Source: Spirosoma radiotolerans (GTDB lineage: Bacteria > Bacteroidota > Bacteroidia > Cytophagales > Spirosomataceae). From it: 64,000 bases of DNA. The stretch covers positions 434,001 through 498,000 of the forward strand of contig NZ_CP010429.1 in assembly GCF_000974425.1 (NCBI RefSeq), in the 5' to 3' direction. The notes below the pieces were generated by a model. The model ran no database searches and was not told the DNA's origin. It saw nothing but the letters and a program-made list of their open reading frames with translations. Below, in pieces: positions 52,652 to 62,283 of the stretch. The position numbers were made by a program, and so were the translations under genes. The first letter of the stretch is position 1. Each line of letters opens with the position of its first letter.

Positions 52652-53275
52652 ATGAAAATATTCCTGTTTGTTCTATTTAGTGCCATCAGCCTGTGTACGG
52701 CCTTCGCCCAGTCAACGGCAGACACAGCAGCTACCCGAAAAAATAGTCTGAAAATTAACCCACTGAGTCTTGTTTTAGGCGATGTATCGGTGTTTTATGA
52801 ACGGATGCTGACCAAACGGGCATCGCTGGTGGGTGGTGTGGGCTTCGGTTCAGAAACATATGAATACCACAACGCCAACAACCCCTTGCCGAGTTTATTT
52901 CACTATAAGCGGGCTACGTTGGAATATCGGCACTACTTCCGTCGGCGTCCTCTGTCTCCCACTGGCTTTTACGCAGGAGTATATGGTCGCTATTCCGGGC
53001 TCACGCTCGACGACTATCAGTTCGACAATCAGGGTACTATTATTCGAGACCCGAGCGGTACGTTAGTCAGGACCACACGGCAGCTTTACGTCTGGATGCC
53101 TGGTGCTATGGCTGGCATACAGACAAGTACACCGCGTGTCGTGGTCGATTTGTTTTTGGGACTTCACTATCAACTACCGAGCAGCAGTCCCCCTCTGAAG
53201 TCAGTCCTGCCGGAAGTCATGAGCCGTAAAGGTTTTACTCCCCGCTTTGGCCTGACCATAGGCTATCGGTTTTGA
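52652..53275 (+). CDS. Outer-membrane beta-barrel protein (DUF3575-like)
   Basis: 207 residues from the ATG at 52652, which opens a signal peptide (MKIFLFVLFSAISLCTAFAQ). The body is strand-rich and ends in an aromatic GLTIGYRF, typical of outer-membrane barrels: LKINPLSLVLGDVSVFYERML, GFYAGVYGRYSGL, VVVDLFLGLHYQL. The LKINPLS-VLGDVS-FYE start resembles DUF3575-type proteins. Function unknown. Confidence 0.75.
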   Translation: MKIFLFVLFSAISLCTAFAQSTADTAATRKNSLKINPLSLVLGDVSVFYERMLTKRASLVGGVGFGSETYEYHNANNPLPSLFHYKRATLEYRHYFRRRPLSPTGFYAGVYGRYSGLTLDDYQFDNQGTIIRDPSGTLVRTTRQLYVWMPGAMAGIQTSTPRVVVDLFLGLHYQLPSSSPPLKSVLPEVMSRKGFTPRFGLTIGYRF

Positions 53276-53566
53276 TGATGAGATCGTGTAAGATCTGCCA
53301 CTCAGCCAACGTGTAAGGTTATTTACTCACTAGTCTGGTAATCGGCTTACTGGGTTAAATCAAACGATAAAAGAGAACATTGCATGCGATTAAAAAAGGT
53401 CCGCCGTTGCGGTCACGATTTAAAAAGTCGCATCTCAAACAGACGCCCATATTATTATATAATAGCATTCAGGACAGACCAAATGCAAGGTTTTCTTGGG
53501 TAGCCAGGCAGAACCGCTTTACTTCGCTTGGAGAACTAACTTGTCAAGCTTAGCCAACAACCTTCC

Positions 53567-54352
53567 ATGCATACCTGCCTCCTGATCACGCTGGTTCTCC
53601 TGCTTCATGTAACGGGTACGAGCAGCGCCCAGCCAACGCCTTCAGATCCGGACCAGCACCAATTTGCTCGACTCACCTACGTTACAAAGGGCGATACACT
53701 CCGCTACCGCCTGTCGTATCCGATCGACTACGACGCTCGTAAAAAATATCCGCTCCTGCTGTATCTGCACGGCAACGGGGAGCGGGGCAATGACAACCAG
53801 AGGCCGCTGTTGCGGCTACCAGCTGCGCTAACGCATACTACCGGTCGTCAACGTTATTCCTGTTTTATTCTCGTGCCCCAATGTCCCAAGAACCAGGTAT
53901 GGGTCGACTTCCCCGACTTTCCCAAGAGTCTACACACTTCGGCTGAGCCAACCCGGCCTGCTCAACTAACCTTATCGCTGATGGATGAGCTGATGCATCA
54001 ACTAGCCATTGATACCGATCGCGTGTATATCACTGGTTATTCGAGTGGGGGAGAAGGAGCTTTTGATCTGCTAACGCGCCGACCGAGTTTATTTACGGCG
54101 GCCATTCCCGTTTGCTCGGTTTCCGATACGTCTCGGGCCCGATCGATTTACCGCATACCGATGTGGCTGTTTCACGGCTCGGCCGACAGCGTCAACCGAG
54201 CGGAGTATTCCCGGCTGATGGTAGGGGCCTTACGTCGGCAGGGGGGAAGTCCTATTTATACGGAATACCCTGAAGCTGGCCACAACATTGTCCAGCAGGC
54301 CTACGCAGAAGTCGGCCTATTTGAGTGGCTGTTTCGCCAGCAAAAACGCTGA
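53567..54352 (+). CDS. Secreted alpha/beta hydrolase (esterase/peptidase S9-like)
   Basis: 261 residues with a signal peptide (1-21, ending SSAQ). YLHGNGERG gives the oxyanion motif, S159 lies in ITGYSSGGEG, the Asp in FHGSADSVN and the His in PEAGHNIV. This layout matches the PHB-depolymerase/LpqC-like esterase and prolyl-oligopeptidase-like group. Substrate unknown. It may add to the ester-cleaving set at 36-48 kb but is not linked to it by position. Confidence 0.82.
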   Translation: MHTCLLITLVLLLHVTGTSSAQPTPSDPDQHQFARLTYVTKGDTLRYRLSYPIDYDARKKYPLLLYLHGNGERGNDNQRPLLRLPAALTHTTGRQRYSCFILVPQCPKNQVWVDFPDFPKSLHTSAEPTRPAQLTLSLMDELMHQLAIDTDRVYITGYSSGGEGAFDLLTRRPSLFTAAIPVCSVSDTSRARSIYRIPMWLFHGSADSVNRAEYSRLMVGALRRQGGSPIYTEYPEAGHNIVQQAYAEVGLFEWLFRQQKR

Positions 54353-54642
54353 ACGGATGATTTGGCCTACTTCTTAAACGGGTTGAGTGGGGTATAGTAA
54401 AGTAGCTACTAAGGTGATCGGGAATCAAGGTAGAAAAGAGCGATTTTTAAGATCTCACCCTTAAGACCACTATTTAATAGCTGTCCAATCTTATCCGTCG
54501 CATAGGAAACAGAGTAAACTGGTTTAAAAGCTCAAAGCGTCACAAAAGTAGAGTAGCCCATGGACCTAAAACGTAGAAAATCACCATGGCTGCCAAACAA
54601 ACTGGATATAGTGCTGTATTAGTAGGCAGGCCCCGTGCGTAA

Positions 54643-55521
54643 ATGATACTGACGATAACTGGTTATTCGACCGCCCTATTTTCAACATGGTATTTCGTTG
54701 AAGAGCTTCGATTATTACTCGATGCGGGCGATGGCATTGCCCCTACGCTCTTACAGAAATCTCGTAAGATTGACCATATTTTCCTCTCGCACGCTGACCG
54801 CGATCACGTAACAGGACTGTTGCGCTTGAATGAACTAAACGCCCGCGACGGCTTTCCCACCGTTTATTATCCAGCCGATGCAGGATCTATTGCAGCACTA
54901 GAGACCTTTTCAAAACAATTTGATGGGCGAGTAAAAAAAACGGTATGGCATCCAATAGGTGATCAGCAACACGTTCAGCTTCGTAAAAACTTATTTGTGC
55001 AATCGGCCCGCAACAATCACGTTGTCAAAGCCCAACCGCATGAAATAAAAAGCCTGGGCTATCAGATTTACGAGACAAAAACTAAGCTTAAATCAGATTT
55101 CGTCAATCTATCAGGAGAAGCGTTGCGGCAGTTAGCGGAGAAGTTTGGGCGGCAAACTCTCACGGATGAAGTCAGGACAAACTTACTAGCTTATTCCGGC
55201 GACACACCCGCCGAAAATTTTGATCAGTGGAACAACACGCAGACCTTAATTCACGAAGCGACATTCCTTACCCGTGCCGAATTTGCTACATTAGAAACCA
55301 ACCGGAATCAACACAGTACGCTGGAAGATGTTCTGGCGGCTGTTGCTGATCTTAACATCAAGACGCTGATTCTAGGCCATTTCTCGTCACGGTATTCTGC
55401 GGAAGAAATAGACCAAGCCATTCGTCGTTTCTGCACCGCCTTTCACGTAACGATTCCGGTTCATCGCCTTCTACCGGGGCAAACGCATTGGGATATTTTG
55501 CGAAGCGATCCGATTAACTAA
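54643..55521 (+). CDS. MBL-fold metallo-hydrolase, RNase Z-like
   Basis: 292 residues, cytoplasmic. RNase Z-type layout: LSH50-A-D52-R-D54-H55 VTG, SGDTPAENF, LIHEATFL, HSTLEDV and LILGHFSSRYS. In canonical members the metal motif is HxHxDH; here the second His is Asp (HxDxDH), so metal binding may differ. The conserved HEATF and HFSSRY favour the ElaC/RNase Z branch over beta-lactamase types. Whether it processes tRNA or another substrate is open. Confidence 0.8.
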   Translation: MILTITGYSTALFSTWYFVEELRLLLDAGDGIAPTLLQKSRKIDHIFLSHADRDHVTGLLRLNELNARDGFPTVYYPADAGSIAALETFSKQFDGRVKKTVWHPIGDQQHVQLRKNLFVQSARNNHVVKAQPHEIKSLGYQIYETKTKLKSDFVNLSGEALRQLAEKFGRQTLTDEVRTNLLAYSGDTPAENFDQWNNTQTLIHEATFLTRAEFATLETNRNQHSTLEDVLAAVADLNIKTLILGHFSSRYSAEEIDQAIRRFCTAFHVTIPVHRLLPGQTHWDILRSDPIN

Positions 55522-55623
55522 ACGGACTCGTTAACTATGCCTAAGACGGTTGTTTGTACGTAGGAAAGCGCTACCCGTAGATTTTTGCGGATTGAAGACG
55601 CTTTTTTCAGAAATTTACAGAGT

Positions 55624-56688
55624 ATGAAAAGAATTCTGTTTCATTCTGCTTTCTGGTTAGTCTATTTATTTCAGGACGTTCTGCTGGTATTTCTTTTAAA
55701 TACTACTCGTACTCAGCAATCGACTTCGATCAATCTGTTTTTGTCGTTTACTAACTGTTTAGTATTGCTGTTACCCAAGATGTTTTTTACTTACTTTATG
55801 TTGTATGTAACACTAGATAAATTAGTAGATAAGGAGTTTCAGACTAAAGGTATCCTATATACTATTCTGGCGTTGATCATTGCCATATTATGTTACCGGG
55901 GATTGGTTAGTTATGTAGTGAATCCAATCGTGTACGGCTTGGTTAGCCCCACTTCTGCTTTTTTTTATCCTCTGGCATTTCCAGTTGCACTTATGGATAT
56001 TGGATTTGTTTCAGGCGCTGCGATTGCATTGAAGCAAATCAGGCAACAACTAAAACGAGCTCAGATAGAGCAACAGTTAATACGAGAAAAATTAGAGGTA
56101 GAATTAAAATATCTTCGCAATCAAACCAATCCCCATTTTTTATTCAATACCTTGAATAACATTTATGCGTTAGCAAGAAAAAAGTCAGATGATACGGCTG
56201 ATGCCGTTATGAAGTTGTCAAAAATTTTACGGTTTATGCTTTTTGAAACGGCAAAACCACTAATAACGATTGGAGATGAAATTCAGATGCTGGAAGATTA
56301 CATTGATCTCGAAAAAATTCGCTATGATGGACGCTTAACTATTCGATTTTCAAAAGATTTAAGAGGTGGTCCATCGTCAATTTCACCATTACTACTATTA
56401 CCTTTTATTGAAAATGCGTTCAAACACGGTGCCAGCGAAAGCCAGTTTGCCTCGTTTATCCATGTAGATATAAAACTCCAGGAAGATATCCTTACATTCA
56501 GTGTCAGCAATTCCAAAGAAGATAAATGCCGGGAAGGGGCTAACATTGGGTTGCGGAATGTTGAGAGGCAGTTAGAACTGCTCTATACCGAATACGATAT
56601 GCGCGTAGTGAATGAACCATCCGTTTACAGCGTATTACTGACAATTAATCTCAAGAGTTATGCAAAAAATAGCCTGTCTCATCATTGA
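55624..56688 (+). CDS. LytS-family sensor histidine kinase
   Basis: 354 residues from the ATG at 55624. About four membrane segments lie in residues 1-140 and no extracellular sensor domain is evident. A helical linker (about 140-165) leads to the His_kinase motif with phospho-acceptor H171 in NQTNPHFLFNTLNNIYAL, then the ATPase block (LLLLPFIENAFKHG, GANIGLRNVERQLELLY). Its end overlaps the response-regulator start by 29 bp, so the two are translated together and act as one two-component system. The signal is unknown. Confidence 0.9.
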   Translation: MKRILFHSAFWLVYLFQDVLLVFLLNTTRTQQSTSINLFLSFTNCLVLLLPKMFFTYFMLYVTLDKLVDKEFQTKGILYTILALIIAILCYRGLVSYVVNPIVYGLVSPTSAFFYPLAFPVALMDIGFVSGAAIALKQIRQQLKRAQIEQQLIREKLEVELKYLRNQTNPHFLFNTLNNIYALARKKSDDTADAVMKLSKILRFMLFETAKPLITIGDEIQMLEDYIDLEKIRYDGRLTIRFSKDLRGGPSSISPLLLLPFIENAFKHGASESQFASFIHVDIKLQEDILTFSVSNSKEDKCREGANIGLRNVERQLELLYTEYDMRVVNEPSVYSVLLTINLKSYAKNSLSHH

Positions 56689-57373
56689 GGATGAACCTTT
56701 AGCTGCCGAAATTTTAGAAGAATACATTAGCCAAATGCCTTCTTTACACTTGGCTAATATCTGCTCCGACGCGATTCAGGCTATAGATATATTAAAAAAT
56801 ACTCCTGTTGATATTATTTTTCTCGACATTCATTTACCCAAGTTGAAAGGATTAGATTTTATCAGAGCGATTGACTTCCCTCCCAAAATAATCATCACTT
56901 CGGCTTATCAGGAATATGCGCTACAAGGTTACGAATTGAATGTAGTAGACTATTTACTTAAACCAATTGAATTTAAGCGATTTGTTGTTGCTGCAAACAA
57001 GGCTTGTCAACAAATAAGTGACTCAAGAGTAAAGAATAATAAGTTATTAACCGCTGAAAGAGATTATCTTTTTTTTAATGTGGGTAAGAAAAAAGAAAAA
57101 ATAGTTATTGAAGAGATTCTTTATATTGAAAGCTTAAGGGAATATATCAAAATTGTAACCAAAGATAGGTCAATACTGACGAAGCTTTCATTAAATCTGA
57201 TAGAAGAATACCTTCTAAACAGAAATATGCTCCGAATTCACCGTTCCTTTATAGTTGCCATGGATAAAATCGATGCCTTTTCGGCGACGGACGTTGAAAT
57301 TAAAGGTAAGCTTATTCCAATTGGCAGAAGTTATAAAGACCTGGTCTATTCTCATCTGGAAAGTTTTAATTAA
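56660..57373 (+). CDS. LytTR-type response regulator
   Basis: 237 residues. Receiver domain about 4-120: acidic pair E10-D11, phospho-acceptor D56 in IIFLDIHLP, T80 in IIITSAY and K101 in YLLKPIEF. LytTR DNA-binding domain about 132-235 (IVIEEILYIESLREYIKI, LRIHRSFIVAMDKI). It is the partner of the overlapping LytS-type kinase. Targets cannot be named from the sequence. Confidence 0.92.
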   Translation: MQKIACLIIEDEPLAAEILEEYISQMPSLHLANICSDAIQAIDILKNTPVDIIFLDIHLPKLKGLDFIRAIDFPPKIIITSAYQEYALQGYELNVVDYLLKPIEFKRFVVAANKACQQISDSRVKNNKLLTAERDYLFFNVGKKKEKIVIEEILYIESLREYIKIVTKDRSILTKLSLNLIEEYLLNRNMLRIHRSFIVAMDKIDAFSATDVEIKGKLIPIGRSYKDLVYSHLESFN

Positions 57374-57724
57374 AAGCAGGATTAGGGTTGAGCTTACAAA
57401 CCTAGCTTGATACGTTTCAATTCATATTGACAGTGTCAACGATAAAGTAATTTAACTGCATCGGTGGACCTTATTTACTTTCCTTAGCTATGGCTAATTC
57501 CAACTCCAGGCGTCTATATAAGAGGATTGCCAGTACTTGTTTATAAGACCGCATCAAACTTACAAAAGGTATAATTTTGACTTATTATCACCAGTAAATA
57601 CTTAAAAACACCGTTGTTTAACTATTGGCTGTCTGTCCGTTTCAAACAGTCGTTTATTGAATTCAGTTAATTAATTCTGATTTATTACTGATTTTTATTG
57701 CTCATCTAAATATGAAAATCAGTG
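57374..57724. other. Intergenic region
   Basis: About 350 bp of AT-rich DNA with no gene, RNA or clear repeat visible. It probably holds the promoter of the lipoprotein gene. Confidence 0.4.
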
Positions 57725-58198
57725 ATGGAAAAGTCTCTTCATAAAAGTCAACAATATTATATTGATTCAACCCAATTAGTAAAATTCGTAAATTGTTTAA
57801 GCCAGGTAACATTGCTTCTAATTATCGCTTCGATGCTTAGTTGTACAGCCGTATCAACTCATACATTACAAAGAGTCAGCAATAATCGGAATACTGAATT
57901 AGCTCATTTCCAAGTATCTGCGTATTTAATGGCTAATGGTACTAAGCTCAGAGTGAGTGTAGATAAGCAAATGGGCGGCAAGGTGACTATCCAATTTGTA
58001 AATTCAGTAGGTGATGCGCACTATCAACTAACCCTTTTGCCCCAAGACACAGTGGTGCGGTTTAATTTAAATCTAACCGAGTTGGATGATGGTGATTATG
58101 TGCTCAAAGTTTCCAATGGGCTTGAGATGGAGTCACGGCAAGTTAAAATAGCTACCTCTAAACCAACGATTCCGGTTCGTCAGATAACTATATTATAA
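57725..58198 (+). CDS. Putative lipoprotein with C-terminal beta-sandwich
   Basis: 157 residues from the ATG at 57725 (GTG at 57722 is in frame). A hydrophobic segment ends in a lipobox-like IASMLSC near residue 40, preceded by an unusually long charged lead. Residues about 65-150 form a small beta-sandwich (LRVSVDKQMGGKVTIQFVN, LDDGDYVLKVSNGLEMESRQVKI) that resembles T9SS-type C-terminal folds without their ending. No family recognised. Confidence 0.6.
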   Translation: MEKSLHKSQQYYIDSTQLVKFVNCLSQVTLLLIIASMLSCTAVSTHTLQRVSNNRNTELAHFQVSAYLMANGTKLRVSVDKQMGGKVTIQFVNSVGDAHYQLTLLPQDTVVRFNLNLTELDDGDYVLKVSNGLEMESRQVKIATSKPTIPVRQITIL

Positions 58199-58359
58199 GC
58201 TAGCAAAATGAAATTTCCAGAAAAGTATGTGTTCATGCTCACAACTGCAAAATATGAAATTAAAACTAAAGAGTACGTGGATGTACTGAATCATAAAACT
58301 CCTGGGTCACTGTAAAATGACTTTTTTAAACCATAAACAACAATAAAAATTACAACCAA

Positions 58360-58932
58360 ATGAGAAAGATAATTTCATTGATGCACATCTCCCTTGACGG
58401 TTTTGTTGCAGGACCGAACGGCGAAATGAACTGGATTAACGTTAATGAGGAAATTTTTGATCATATCGACAAGCGGATACAGAAAAGCAATACTGCATTA
58501 TACGGCCGAGTAACTTATCAAATGATGGAAAACTATTGGCCTACCGCAGGCGAAAATCCCACCGCGTCCAAGCATGACATTGACCATTCAAGGTGGTATA
58601 AAAACGTTCATAAAGTTGTTTTATCAAAAACAATGAAAGACGCGGGTTTGACGAATACAACAATTATTAGTGATAATCTGGTAGACAACATAAATGAAAT
58701 AAAGCAACAGGCTGGTCATGAAATACTGCTTTTCGGTAGCCCATCAGCGACCCATTCACTTATGCAACAGCAATTAATTGACGGCTACTGTTTATTGATT
58801 AATCCGATTATTCTTGGACAAGGCGTGCCACTTTTTGCAGGTGTTGGGGACAAAACAAAACTGCACCTATTGACTAGTCGGCAATTTGCCTGCGGGGTAA
58901 CTGAACTGAATTATTCAGTGGATAGAGAATAA
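58360..58932 (+). CDS. RibD C-terminal / dihydrofolate-reductase-like protein
   Basis: 190 residues, cytoplasmic. Clear motifs: ISLDGFVAGPNGEMNW at the start, LYGRVTYQMMENYWP, KVVLSKT and GHEILLFGSPSATHSLMQQQLIDGY, then INPIILGQGVPLF. This is the stand-alone DHFR-like/RibD family common in Bacteroidota. It probably reduces a small heterocycle with NADPH; the true substrate is unknown. Confidence 0.88.
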   Translation: MRKIISLMHISLDGFVAGPNGEMNWINVNEEIFDHIDKRIQKSNTALYGRVTYQMMENYWPTAGENPTASKHDIDHSRWYKNVHKVVLSKTMKDAGLTNTTIISDNLVDNINEIKQQAGHEILLFGSPSATHSLMQQQLIDGYCLLINPIILGQGVPLFAGVGDKTKLHLLTSRQFACGVTELNYSVDRE

Positions 58933-59182
58933 CAATGAACCGCTAATTAAAGGCCAAGGCTACTATCGTTTCATCAAGCCCAACCTTGCTTTATAACCAC
59001 CATCATTCAATCACCATTGTTCCATTTAAACGACTCTACTAATGCCAAATCAGCCTATTAATTCAGCTGGGTAAGGGAATAAACGGTTGTCTGTTTGTCT
59101 ATACCTGTCGTCCGTTGATTTTCGTATCTCTGCTTTACTATTTTATTGAACTTTATGCAAAAGGAATAAAACTAGTTTGAGT

Positions 59183-60016
59183 ATGAGCGACATTCGGTCC
59201 GTTGGGCGGTTGTTTTACAGCCTTGGCATCATTGCTTACGGAATACAACAGATTATCATAAAAGATTTTCGGCCGCAGATATTGCCTGGTTTTCCTGCCT
59301 GGGTACATGAGTGGAGTGTCTTCGCTATTCTTTCAGGAATCTTCATGATTGGGGCCGGCTTTCTCACCACGGGCTTGTTAAAAGTCAGGGCTGTGATCAG
59401 GAAAAAGATATTTCTGTATTTAGGCTTTTATTTTCTTGTCCTTCTCCTGGTTAGTCACCTTCCTTACTTACTTTTCGTATATCCACATAAGCTTAGTCAT
59501 TTGGGTTCGTGGGGCGATGCACTCAAAGGACTAGCGTTTTCGGGGGGAGCATTTATCATGGCTGGTTCCTGGACAAATGAAGATTTTTCCTTTACTTCTT
59601 CCAATGATGTTAATGCTCCATTGGAGAAACTTATCCCGCTTGGCCGACTATTTTATTGTACCACAATCATCTTATTCGGATGTAATCATTTTGTCTACGA
59701 CATCTCAGCGATGGTGCCTAAATGGTTTGGCCCCCTAACATTTTGGAGCTATTTCGGTGGGGCCGCCCTTATCGGAGCCGGAGCTGCCATTTTATTGCAG
59801 ATTTGGCTTAAACCAGTTTCCTTACTGCTGGCAACCATGCTGTTTTTATGGTTTATAATGTTGCATATACCCAATGCTATCGCCAATCCATATGCCGGTA
59901 GAGGTAACGCAGTCGTCAGTGCGTTTGATGCATTATTATTTTGTGGGACCGCATTGGTACTCTCCCAATCCAAAAAACAGAAGAGCCACCTAATGTCAGA
60001 AAAGGCTATGGTTTGA
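59183..60016 (+). CDS. DoxX-like integral membrane protein with internal duplication
   Basis: 277 residues with about eight membrane segments. Two halves resemble each other: VGRLFYSLGIIAYGIQQ near residue 5 against LGRLFYCTTIILFGCNH near 155, each followed by GAG in the next helix. This looks like two fused DoxX-like four-helix units. Function unknown; DoxX-type proteins are tied to redox processes in some bacteria. The ATG at 59183 is preferred over the TTG at 59177. Confidence 0.7.
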   Translation: MSDIRSVGRLFYSLGIIAYGIQQIIIKDFRPQILPGFPAWVHEWSVFAILSGIFMIGAGFLTTGLLKVRAVIRKKIFLYLGFYFLVLLLVSHLPYLLFVYPHKLSHLGSWGDALKGLAFSGGAFIMAGSWTNEDFSFTSSNDVNAPLEKLIPLGRLFYCTTIILFGCNHFVYDISAMVPKWFGPLTFWSYFGGAALIGAGAAILLQIWLKPVSLLLATMLFLWFIMLHIPNAIANPYAGRGNAVVSAFDALLFCGTALVLSQSKKQKSHLMSEKAMV

Positions 60017-60191
60017 AAAATTTAAAATGGGAAAATACTGGGATTCAAATGTTTGCACCTGCTGCAAACCGGAACAGTCCATACAGAGATGTGATAAGTA
60101 GGATCAATGGTCTGTAGGCTGCAATTATGGCTGATTAGTCTCTATACCGGGCAGGTGTTGCATCATATTCTATTAGTGTGACCCAGTATGA

Positions 60192-60575
60192 ATGAATCTG
60201 AATAAACCCACGAGTATGACTAAAGAATTTGCGACTGCTTTTGCTCAGCGCTGGGTGGAATCTTGGAATGCGCATGACCTGGAGAAAACCCTATCATTCT
60301 ACTCCGAAGATTTCATCATCGAAACACCAATGGCGCTGCTTCTTTACCCACAAAGTGGTGGAACGGTTGTCGGTAAAAGTGAGGTCAGCAAGTATTGGGC
60401 TATCGGTTTGAAAAAAAATCCTCATCTGCGATTTGAACTGTTAGATGTCCTGGTTGGCGTAAATAGCTTAGGTATTCATCTGTTTAATGCCTCTTCCAAC
60501 AAGAAATCTATTGAATTAATGTGTTTCAATAGCGACATGAAAGTGCATAAATCAATTGCCATTTATGCAGAATAA
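60192..60575 (+). CDS. SnoaL/NTF2-like fold protein
   Basis: 127 residues; an internal ATG at 60216 could be the start. The pattern FAQRWVESWNAHDLEKTLSFYSEDFIIETP, then VVGKSEVSKYWAIGLKKNPHLRFELLDVLVG, is typical of the SnoaL/NTF2-like ligand-binding fold. There is no signal peptide. Substrate unknown. Confidence 0.78.
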   Translation: MNLNKPTSMTKEFATAFAQRWVESWNAHDLEKTLSFYSEDFIIETPMALLLYPQSGGTVVGKSEVSKYWAIGLKKNPHLRFELLDVLVGVNSLGIHLFNASSNKKSIELMCFNSDMKVHKSIAIYAE

Positions 60576-60692
60576 TTAGCCTATACAAAAGGCTCAAATT
60601 TCTATGGTTATAATTTATGGTTTACCATCACATGAAACATTCAACTAGTACACAAGCAAAATGAAATATAATTTATGCCGACAGATAATTTA

Positions 60693-61094
60693 ATGAAAGT
60701 AGATATTTATATTAATTATGCTGGTCATTGCGAAGAAGCATTCCGGTTTTACGAGCAGCATCTTGGGGGTAAGATAACCATGATGACTGCTCATGAACAA
60801 TTAACTTCCAATTTTCCAACGGATTGGAAGAATCCCATTCTTCATGCCCGAATTGAGATAGGCGGTATAACACTTATGGGCGCCGATATTCCAAATGCCG
60901 AACCCATGCGCAGTGCCTATCTAACCATAAGAGTTGATACGCCTGAAAAAGCAGAACAGACCTTTAATCTGCTTTCTATCGATGGTCAGGTTTTTATGCA
61001 AATGGAACAGACTTTTTTCGCAACTCGCTTTGGCATGCTTCGTGATAAATTCGGGACCTCCTGGATGATACTTAATGAGACAGGCAAGCACTAA
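60693..61094 (+). CDS. PhnB-like VOC-family protein (1)
   Basis: 133 residues from the ATG at 60693 (60675 is also possible). The VOC/PhnB pattern is MKVDIYINYAGHCEEAFRFYEQHLGG, then LHARIEIGGITLMGAD, FATRFGMLRDKFGTSWMI. The end overlaps the next gene by 20 bp, so the two are co-transcribed. Metal use and substrate are unknown. Confidence 0.85.
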   Translation: MKVDIYINYAGHCEEAFRFYEQHLGGKITMMTAHEQLTSNFPTDWKNPILHARIEIGGITLMGADIPNAEPMRSAYLTIRVDTPEKAEQTFNLLSIDGQVFMQMEQTFFATRFGMLRDKFGTSWMILNETGKH

Positions 61095-62259
61095 GTTGAA
61101 GCGAATTTATAGTATCGATTTTGTTCGGGGAATCGTCATGATCATTATGGCGCTGGATCATGTACGTGACCTAATGCATGTGGATTCGATTGCTCAAAGT
61201 CCAACCGATTTAGCGACAACCACTCCGCTGTTGTTTTTTACCCGCTGGATTACCTATCTGTGTGCACCCATTTTTGTTTTTTTAGCCGGTACATCTGCTT
61301 TTATCGTCGTTGAGAAGCGAAACAATATAAGAAAAAGCAGGCAGTTCTTGGTTAAGCGGGGTATCTGGCTTATTCTCTTAGAATTTACCCTCGTTAATTT
61401 TGGCTTATTTTTCGATTCAGGGTTTCATACCATCCTTTTTGAGGTAATCGCAACGATTGGGATTAGCTTTATTGTGCTTTCGCTCCTGCTCAGGCTATCG
61501 CCCGAAACAATTGGGGCCATTGGTCTTAGTATCCTTTTGTTACACGACCTGTTTCCTCTATTAGCTTTTGAAAAAGACTCTTCTATAAAAGCGATCCTGT
61601 CGCCACTCTTCACCCTGACAGTCACTCCCATTGGGACAAGCCGGGTTTTTGTGATGGCCTACCCACCCATTCCGTGGCTTGGAATTCTACTTGTGGGGTT
61701 TGCCGGAGGTAAATTTTTTACTTTACCTGAAGAAAGACGTAATCACCTTTTTCTGACTATTGGAGCTGTTTGTGTGATGCTTTTTATCGGGCTGCGGTGG
61801 CTCAACGCTTATGGTGATCCTGCGCCCTGGTCGGCTCAGCCAACAGGCATCTACACGTTCCTGTCGTTTATAAACATCACCAAATACCCGCCCTCACTCT
61901 TGTTTTGTCTGATTACCTTAGGCAGTATGTTTCTCCTATTGGGGGGCTTAGCCCAGAAGCGCAATCAATTGACCGATATCATCAGTACATATGGGCGGGT
62001 TCCTCTGTTTTATTTCGTCATTCATTTCTACCTCATTCACACGCTACTACTGGCAATATTATTTATGCAGGGCTTTCATTGGTCTGATTTGAATTTTGCG
62101 GTTGGATCGTTCGGTCGGCTGAAAGAAGTTAAGAGTGGTATTTCGCTTGGAGCCGTTTATTTAGTATGGCTGGGTATTCTGGCCCTTTTGTATAAACCCT
62201 GCAAATGGTTTGGTCACTATAAAGCCGTTCATAAATTCTGGTGGCTGAGTTACTTGTAA
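61075..62259 (+). CDS. DUF1624 / HGSNAT-like membrane protein
   Basis: 394 residues with about ten membrane segments. The start SIDFVRGIVMIIMALDHVRD contains the conserved D-x-x-R-G and H of DUF1624 and heparan-alpha-glucosaminide acetyltransferase-type proteins. ITYLCAPIFVFLAGTSAF follows. Relatives move acyl groups across the membrane. It overlaps the PhnB-like gene by 20 bp and is followed by an AraC regulator after 24 bp, so the three may form one operon. Confidence 0.82.
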   Translation: MRQASTKLKRIYSIDFVRGIVMIIMALDHVRDLMHVDSIAQSPTDLATTTPLLFFTRWITYLCAPIFVFLAGTSAFIVVEKRNNIRKSRQFLVKRGIWLILLEFTLVNFGLFFDSGFHTILFEVIATIGISFIVLSLLLRLSPETIGAIGLSILLLHDLFPLLAFEKDSSIKAILSPLFTLTVTPIGTSRVFVMAYPPIPWLGILLVGFAGGKFFTLPEERRNHLFLTIGAVCVMLFIGLRWLNAYGDPAPWSAQPTGIYTFLSFINITKYPPSLLFCLITLGSMFLLLGGLAQKRNQLTDIISTYGRVPLFYFVIHFYLIHTLLLAILFMQGFHWSDLNFAVGSFGRLKEVKSGISLGAVYLVWLGILALLYKPCKWFGHYKAVHKFWWLSYL

Positions 62260-62283
62260 TCTTTAATTCCTCCGGTTTATACC

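Noticed and set aside
58208-58315. 35-codon frame after the lipoprotein gene (ATG at 58208)
   Set aside because: Too short, no neighbouring support and no recognisable feature. It may be chance in AT-rich DNA.
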